Below, piece after piece: positions 59,220 to 64,000 of a DNA stretch of 64,000 nt (position 1 is the stretch's first letter; the number at the start of each line of letters is the position of its first letter). The stretch is from Streptomyces caelestis (lineage in GTDB: Bacteria; Actinomycetota; Actinomycetes; Streptomycetales; Streptomycetaceae): positions 7,006,001-7,070,000 of the forward strand of contig NZ_JACHNE010000001.1 in NCBI RefSeq assembly GCF_014205255.1, in the 5' to 3' direction. The notes beneath the pieces were generated by a model, which searched no databases, was not told the DNA's origin, and worked only from the letters and a program-made list of their open reading frames with translations. A program made the position numbers and the translations under genes.

Positions 59220-59957
59220 TCAGCCCGTGGCGGGCGTGCCCGGCGCAGCGGCGCGCAGCCTTTCGTAGAAGGGCAGATGGTGACGGTAGTAACCGTTCAG
59301 CACCGGGCTGTTGTCGACCGTCACCTCGTACTGCTTGCTGCGCGCGTGGAATCCCGAGCTCAGCGCGACGTCCTGGTGCCAGCGGCTCGTACGGCTCCAC
59401 TCGGAGCGCTCGCCCGGCGACCACGACAGGGCCCCGTCGTCGTAGGGGATGCCGACCGTCGCGCAGTAGGCCCGGATGACGGTGGCCGGGTGCTCGACGA
59501 GGACGTCGGCGTCGATCACCGCGGGCGTGCGGCCGGTCTCCATACGGACCCGGTCGAAGATCTCGTACAGGTTCTCATAGCCGATTTCGGGCAGTGTCAC
59601 CTCCGGATTGATCGCGTAGTGCGACTCGATCGCGGCCCGCGGCTCGCGGATGATGAACGTGTGGGTCACACGCTCGGCGAGCGGCAGACTCTCGAAGAGC
59701 GGCGCGTGCCGGAACTCGGTGGTGTCCTTGAAGAACACCGGCGTCGTGTCCGACAGCTCCACGAACCTCGCGAACAGTTCCCCGGGGGTGCGGTACACGG
59801 CCTTGTCCACCGCGAACGGCTGTCCTGCGGCCAAGTCGGAGAACGGCTCGTGGAACATGCGGAAGTCGCCGCGCTGCGCCATCATCCGGAAGAAGGCGGT
59901 CGAGCGCGACCGCGGCGGACTCCACAGGGCCAGCAGCTGCGGCCCGACCGTGCTCAT
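59220..59957 (-). CDS. Sulfotransferase-family protein
   Basis: A 245-residue protein with the P-loop-like PAPS site LALWSPPRSRSTAFFRMM near residue 9 (the 5'-phosphosulfate loop) and FIIREPRAAIESHYAI near 104, matching the 3'-phosphate-binding RxPxxxxxS segment. It resembles compact bacterial sulfotransferases in biosynthetic clusters and may transfer sulfate to a hydroxyl group. ATG 59957 overlaps the aldo/keto reductase stop by 4 bp; 47 bp separate its stop from the A-T-R gene. Acceptor unknown. Confidence 0.75.
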   Translation of the reverse strand: MSTVGPQLLALWSPPRSRSTAFFRMMAQRGDFRMFHEPFSDLAAGQPFAVDKAVYRTPGELFARFVELSDTTPVFFKDTTEFRHAPLFESLPLAERVTHTFIIREPRAAIESHYAINPEVTLPEIGYENLYEIFDRVRMETGRTPAVIDADVLVEHPATVIRAYCATVGIPYDDGALSWSPGERSEWSRTSRWHQDVALSSGFHARSKQYEVTVDNSPVLNGYYRHHLPFYERLRAAAPGTPATG

Positions 59958-60937
59958 TGCGACCACTCGGTCGGCTCGCGGTCCCAGCGGTGCGTACGCA
60001 GCGCCGTGCGGAGCCCGTCGGCGAGCCGTGTCCCGTCGCTCGCCGCGATGTTGGCCCGCACGTGCGCGGGCCGCCGCATGCCGGGGATGACGGTGTCCAC
60101 CTCCTCGTTGTCGAGGATGAACCGCAGCGCCAGCTCGGGCAGCGTCATCCCCTCGGGCACGATCTCCTTGAGGGCGTCGGCGCGGTCCACGCTCTCCCTC
60201 AGGTTCTCCGGCACGAAATACGAGGCCCGCCAGTCGCCTTCGGGCCAAGTGGTGTCCTTCGTCAGCGTGCCCGTCAGCGAACCCTCGTCGAAGGGGACCC
60301 GGGCGATGACCGCGACGTCGAGCTCGCGGCAGAGCGGGAGCAGCTCGTCCTCCGGAGCCTGGTCGAACACGTTGTAGATGACCTGGACACTGTCGACGAG
60401 CCCGGTCCGCAGCGCCGCGATCGCGTTCCACGGCTCCCACCGATTGATGCTGATGCCGATGCCGTCGACCAGGCCGGAGGACTTGAGTGCGTCGACCGTG
60501 GCGAGCCAGCGCTCGTCAGCGGCCCAGGCGTCCTCCCACACATGGAACTGCATCAGATCGATACGGGAGACGCCGAGGTTCTCGAGGCTGTTCTCCGTGT
60601 ACTCCATGACGTGGTCGTAAGGGAAGACGTCATCGAGTTCCGACTCCCGGGTGGACGGGAAGTTCCGGTCCTTCGGGGGGATCTTCGTGAAGACCTTCAG
60701 ATCCGCCGCCGCGTTCTCCTTCAGCAGTCTGCCGAGCAGCACCTCACTGTGCCCGCGGCCGTAGATCCAGGCGGTGTCGAAGGCGTTGCAGCCGAGATCG
60801 ACGGAGAGCTGGAGCGCTTCGAGCGATGTCTCGTCGTCCGCGCCCTGCCAGCCGCCGGGACCCGCCCCGACGCCCCACATGCCGTAGCCGATCTCGGACA
60901 CGTTCCAGCCGAGTCGGCCAAAGGTCCGGTAATGCAT
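59954..60937 (-). CDS. Aldo/keto reductase
   Basis: A 327-residue (beta/alpha)8 NADPH-dependent reductase. Catalytic residues appear in NAFDTAWIYGRGHSEVLLGR (Asp and Tyr), FTKIPPKDRNF (Lys) and LMQFHVWEDAW (His) near residue 130. VIPGMRRPAHVRANI near 275 is the cofactor-binding C-terminal motif. ATG 60937 follows AAGGGTGAACG. In this cluster it could reduce the aldehyde released by the NRPS reductase domain to an alcohol. Confidence 0.88.
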   Translation of the reverse strand: MHYRTFGRLGWNVSEIGYGMWGVGAGPGGWQGADDETSLEALQLSVDLGCNAFDTAWIYGRGHSEVLLGRLLKENAAADLKVFTKIPPKDRNFPSTRESELDDVFPYDHVMEYTENSLENLGVSRIDLMQFHVWEDAWAADERWLATVDALKSSGLVDGIGISINRWEPWNAIAALRTGLVDSVQVIYNVFDQAPEDELLPLCRELDVAVIARVPFDEGSLTGTLTKDTTWPEGDWRASYFVPENLRESVDRADALKEIVPEGMTLPELALRFILDNEEVDTVIPGMRRPAHVRANIAASDGTRLADGLRTALRTHRWDREPTEWSQ

Positions 60938-60982
60938 TGTTCGTTCACCCTTCGTGGATGGTGGGAGAAGAAGACTCAAGGC

Positions 60983-62182
60983 CTATTCCCGTGCCTCCGC
61001 CGACACGGTGAACGGCGCGGAGCCCCAGTGGTGGCCGCCGCCCGCGAAGCGCCGCTGGTGCACCACCCCCGCGCTCCCGTCGACTTCGAGCAGCGCCCGC
61101 CCGACGACACTGCCCTTGTAGAGATCGAGGCCTACGGTGACGGTGGCCGCGGCCAGAATTTCCTCCAGGCCCGCCCGTGCGGCGCGCGCCACGATGCCGT
61201 GCACCCTGCCCTCGTAGACGGCGACCGCGAGCTGCCGGGACAGGAAGCCCGCGGTGTCCGCGGCGGCCCGGTCGGTGACCGATTCGTAGGCGGCGCGCAC
61301 CGCGTGCGCGAAGAGCTCCATGCCGGGTGCCTCGTACACCCCGCGGCACTTGGTGCCGTTGACCCGGTGTTCCACCACGTCGGTGAGGCCGAGGCCGTTG
61401 CGCCCCGCCACGGTGTTCGCGGCCTCCAGCAACTGCTCGGGCGGCAGGCGGTGGCCGTCGAGGGTGACCGGGCGGCCGCGTTCGACGCCGACCAGGACGC
61501 GTTCGATGCGGTCCGGCGCACGGTCGGGGGCGACGCCCATCAGCCGCTCGACCCGCAGCGCCGACGTGCTCAGTTCCTCCAGGCGCGCGTCCTCGTGGGA
61601 AACGCCGGCCAGATTGCTGTCGACGGAGTGCTCGGCGGTGTTCCCGGGCATGCAGACCAGGCCCGCCGACGCGATCTGCCGGGCCATCGCCGCACGGTCC
61701 GCCATGGCCTCCCGGATCTCCGGGCTGCGCCACGGCGCGAGCACCGTCAGCCCAGGCGCGAAGTGCTCGGCGTACCGCTCGAACCTGCGCTGGTCGTTGC
61801 CGCCGCCGACGCAACCGTGCGCCAGCACGGAGAAACCGGCCTCCCGCAGCCGCGGTGCCACCGCCTCGACAATGACGGAACGGGAAAGTCCGGTGGAGTT
61901 CCAGTACCCGCCGTCGTAATGGGCCCTGAAAGCCGCCACGTCGAGCGCGGCACGCGCCATCGCGGGCCGTGCGTCCACCTCGTGCAGCGCAATTCCGGCG
62001 GTGCGTACGGCGGAGGTGAACGCGTCGAAGTCCTTGCGTTCGCTCTGCCCGATATCGAGAACGAAGCCTTCCACGGCGCATCCGTTGTCGTGCAGCCAGG
62101 ACGCCACCGCGAGAGAGGAGAGACCGCCGGACAGGCAGATCCCGACTCTGTGGTGCTTGAGCTCGGACAGCGACAGTTCCAT
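60983..62182 (-). CDS. Argininosuccinate synthase-like ATP-dependent ligase
   Basis: A 399-residue ArgG homologue, not the housekeeping enzyme by context. Shared motifs are GGYWNSTGLSRSVIV near 91, LAHGCVGGGNDQRRFERY near 120, NLAGVSHEDARLE near 207 and VAGRNGLGLTDVVEHRVNGT near 300, followed by KCRGVYEAPGME. The N-terminal P-loop reads CLSGGLSSLAVASWL, where ArgG has SGGLDTS, so the usual aspartate is a serine (residue 22). Argininosuccinate synthases adenylate citrulline and add aspartate; this copy may join a different amine and ureido- or carbonyl group. It is 45 bp from the reductase gene and 75 bp from the NRPS gene. Confidence 0.82.
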   Translation of the reverse strand: MELSLSELKHHRVGICLSGGLSSLAVASWLHDNGCAVEGFVLDIGQSERKDFDAFTSAVRTAGIALHEVDARPAMARAALDVAAFRAHYDGGYWNSTGLSRSVIVEAVAPRLREAGFSVLAHGCVGGGNDQRRFERYAEHFAPGLTVLAPWRSPEIREAMADRAAMARQIASAGLVCMPGNTAEHSVDSNLAGVSHEDARLEELSTSALRVERLMGVAPDRAPDRIERVLVGVERGRPVTLDGHRLPPEQLLEAANTVAGRNGLGLTDVVEHRVNGTKCRGVYEAPGMELFAHAVRAAYESVTDRAAADTAGFLSRQLAVAVYEGRVHGIVARAARAGLEEILAAATVTVGLDLYKGSVVGRALLEVDGSAGVVHQRRFAGGGHHWGSAPFTVSAEARE

Positions 62183-62257
62183 GCCTCTCCCAAAGGTCGC
62201 ACCGGTTCTGAGTCCCTCGCCCGTACCGCGGGCGTCGCGCCATGCCGTGGACGCCGG

Positions 62258-64000
62258 TCATGGCGAGGCCGTGTTCTGCGGGCGCGCCGTGCGGGGGGCC
62301 GCCGCAGCATGGGCGGGTGCGCCGGACGGTGCTCTTCCGGCGGGGGCCCGGGGCACTGCCGGACGTGCTGTGCCGCTCGTGAGGGCCAGGCGGTCGATCT
62401 TGCCGTTGGCGGTGAGGGGGAAGCGGTCCAGCGCGGTGACGGTGGCCGGCACCATGGCCGCCGGCAGCTTCTCCGCGAGGAACGCGCGCAGTTCGTCCTG
62501 CGCTGCCGCCCGCCCCCCGTCGGGAGCGACCACATAGGCCCGCAGGACCGGCAGACCGGCTACCGAACGGTCGGCCACGGCCACCGCCGAGAGCACGCTC
62601 GGGTGCCCGGTCAGCGCGACCTCGATCTCGCCCAGTTCGATACGGACACCCTGGATCTTCACCTGGAAGTCCTTGCGGCCCAGCATCTCCAGGTCGCCGT
62701 TGGGCAGATAGCGGGCCATGTCGCCGGAGGCATAGACGCGTTCTCCCAGGTCGGGGTCGCTCCGGAAGCGTTCCGCGGTGCGCTCCTCGTCGCGCCAGTA
62801 CCCGCGGGCGAGGCCCACCTCGCCCGCGACGTGGATCTCGCCGGGCACCCACACGGGGCGCGGCCGCAGCCGCTCGTCCAGTACGTGATAGCGCTGGTTG
62901 GCCATGGGACGGCCGATCGGGATGCGTGTGGCGTCCGGGTCGACGGTGCCGACCGGGTGGATCACCGACAGCACACAGGTCTCGACGGGGCCCGCCGCGT
63001 TGAACACCCGGGTGCGCGGGTTCAGTGCGCGGATCCGGTCCGGCAGCGTGACCGGCAGTACGTCGCCCGCCTGGATCACGGTCCGCAGGGCCGCGATCCG
63101 CTCCCGCCCGCCGCCGAGCTCCACCTGCGTGGTCAGCATCTCCAGGAGCGCGGCCACCGCCAGGACGAAGGTGACGTCGGCCGCCCCCATCAGGTCCGCC
63201 CAGTGGCCCGGGTCGGGATACGGCGACGGATCCGGTATCACCACGGCACCGCCCGCCGCGGTGACACCGAAGGCGTCGTAGACGGAGAGGTCGAAGTGGA
63301 CTCCCGACAGGGCCAGGCACCGGTCGCCGGGGCCGATGCCCACACGCCGGTTGACGTCGTGGAGTGTGTTGAGCGCGCCCAGGTGGTCCACCATGACGCC
63401 CTTGGGGGTGCCCGTGGAGCCCGAGGTGTGGATGACGTAGGCCAGGTCGGTCTGCTGCTGGACCTGCTCCAGCGGGCCGTCGTCCACGTCGTCGAAGTCG
63501 GTGTCGACCCTCAGCCGCCGTACGGTCCCGGGCCATGGGGTGGCCACCTCGGTACGGGCCGTGGTCAGCACCAGCTCCACCATGCCGTCGTCGAGCAGAC
63601 GGTGCAGCCGCTCGGCCGGCACCGCCGGGTCGATCGGCAGATAGGCGGCGCCGGAGGCCAGGATGCCGTGCAACGCGACGATCTGCTCCCAGCCTTTGTC
63701 CATGACCACCGCTACGAGCCGCCCCGGCCGCGCCCCGAGTGCGCGCAGCCGCCGACCCACCTGGTTCATGCGACGGTTCAGCTCGTCGTAGTCGAGCGTG
63801 CGCCGTGACGTGATCACCGCAGGGGACCCGGGGCGCAGCCGGGCGTGCTCGGCCACGGGTGTGTGCAGCAGGCCGGCCGGCAGCGGTGCCCGGGTGGCGT
63901 TGGCCGTCGCCTGGAGGGCGAGCTGATCCTCGGGGACCAGTACGAGGGGCTCCGCCGTCCATTCGGGACCACCGGCCGCGAGTCGGCCGAGCAGGTCCGC
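62258..64000 (-). CDS. NRPS C-A protein, 3' part; no carrier domain
   Basis: The frame is open to the window edge, so the N-terminus lies beyond. The first visible residues (ADLLGRLAAGG... LVPEDQLALQATANAT) are the C-to-A linker of an NRPS, so a condensation-type domain is expected upstream. The adenylation domain has YVIHTSGSTGTPKG, VHFDLSVYDAFG, NAAGPVETCVLS, YASGDMARYLPNGDLEMLGR and FPLTANGKIDR. After this the protein ends in 50 proline- and alanine-rich residues without a carrier domain. HFDLSVYD resembles the start of cysteine-type A domains in heterocyclisation modules, but other pocket positions differ. Confidence 0.9.
   Translation of the reverse strand, partial: ADLLGRLAAGGPEWTAEPLVLVPEDQLALQATANATRAPLPAGLLHTPVAEHARLRPGSPAVITSRRTLDYDELNRRMNQVGRRLRALGARPGRLVAVVMDKGWEQIVALHGILASGAAYLPIDPAVPAERLHRLLDDGMVELVLTTARTEVATPWPGTVRRLRVDTDFDDVDDGPLEQVQQQTDLAYVIHTSGSTGTPKGVMVDHLGALNTLHDVNRRVGIGPGDRCLALSGVHFDLSVYDAFGVTAAGGAVVIPDPSPYPDPGHWADLMGAADVTFVLAVAALLEMLTTQVELGGGRERIAALRTVIQAGDVLPVTLPDRIRALNPRTRVFNAAGPVETCVLSVIHPVGTVDPDATRIPIGRPMANQRYHVLDERLRPRPVWVPGEIHVAGEVGLARGYWRDEERTAERFRSDPDLGERVYASGDMARYLPNGDLEMLGRKDFQVKIQGVRIELGEIEVALTGHPSVLSAVAVADRSVAGLPVLRAYVVAPDGGRAAAQDELRAFLAEKLPAAMVPATVTALDRFPLTANGKIDRLALTSGTARPAVPRAPAGRAPSGAPAHAAAAPRTARPQNTASP

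Overview
The window is high-GC actinobacterial DNA, almost certainly from a Streptomyces chromosome. The third codon position is strongly GC, GTG starts are common, translation units are coupled by ATGA/GTGA overlaps, and the gene content is typical: aerobic-type cob genes, SpoIIE phosphatase, RNase Sa-type ribonuclease, allantoin genes under an IclR regulator, and an NRPS cluster.

Layout. 1-759 is the C-terminal end of an IucA/IucC siderophore synthetase. 1726-13037 is a corrin-ring block: cobL-cobM (+), cbiD (-), cobK (+), cobG-cobH-cobIJ (-), and cobN (+) behind an AdoCbl riboswitch. The block stops after cobN, where a gene fragment lies. 13311-16353 holds an MFS exporter coupled to a TetR-like protein lacking its DNA-binding domain, and a HipA-like kinase coupled to a SelW-type Rdx protein. 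16355-24368 is the glyoxylate/allantoin block: malate synthase, a MobA-like nucleotidyltransferase, IclR (AllR type), allantoinase and allantoicase, with shared 15-bp inverted repeats. It is interrupted at 19340-20800 by decayed pieces of a transposase, a flavin oxidase and an SNase-fold nuclease. 24447-26788 is mixed housekeeping and secreted genes, including a guanyl-specific RNase.

26968-38197: a histidine kinase and a NarL-type response regulator lie on the same strand but are separated by about 9.3 kb. That interval carries a degenerate 40-bp repeat array, a macro-domain protein, a ParS/Xre-like antitoxin, a RES-domain protein, a CHAT protease, a convergent caspase-like protease and a membrane protein. 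This looks like an inserted conflict or cell-death island and is the strongest candidate for an undescribed system. 38228-49937 returns to conserved genes: Gfo/Idh/MocA, GntR, ROK kinase, SNF2 helicase plus SWIM protein, SDR and SMI1/KNR4. 50217-53785 has a type III polyketide synthase and a PAS-GAF-SpoIIE-HATPase phosphatase, separated by a 21-22 bp tandem repeat. 54071-54900 is a decayed ABC-2 permease.

55013-64000 is the edge of a natural-product cluster: a PLP-dependent dehydratase homologue, an A-T-R NRPS, a sulfotransferase-like protein, an aldo/keto reductase, an argininosuccinate-synthase-like ligase with an altered ATP loop, and an NRPS C-A protein without a carrier domain that runs off the window. 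Together they suggest a short peptide released as an aldehyde or alcohol, with an unusual ATP-driven ligation step. No tRNA, rRNA, CRISPR array or complete insertion sequence was seen.
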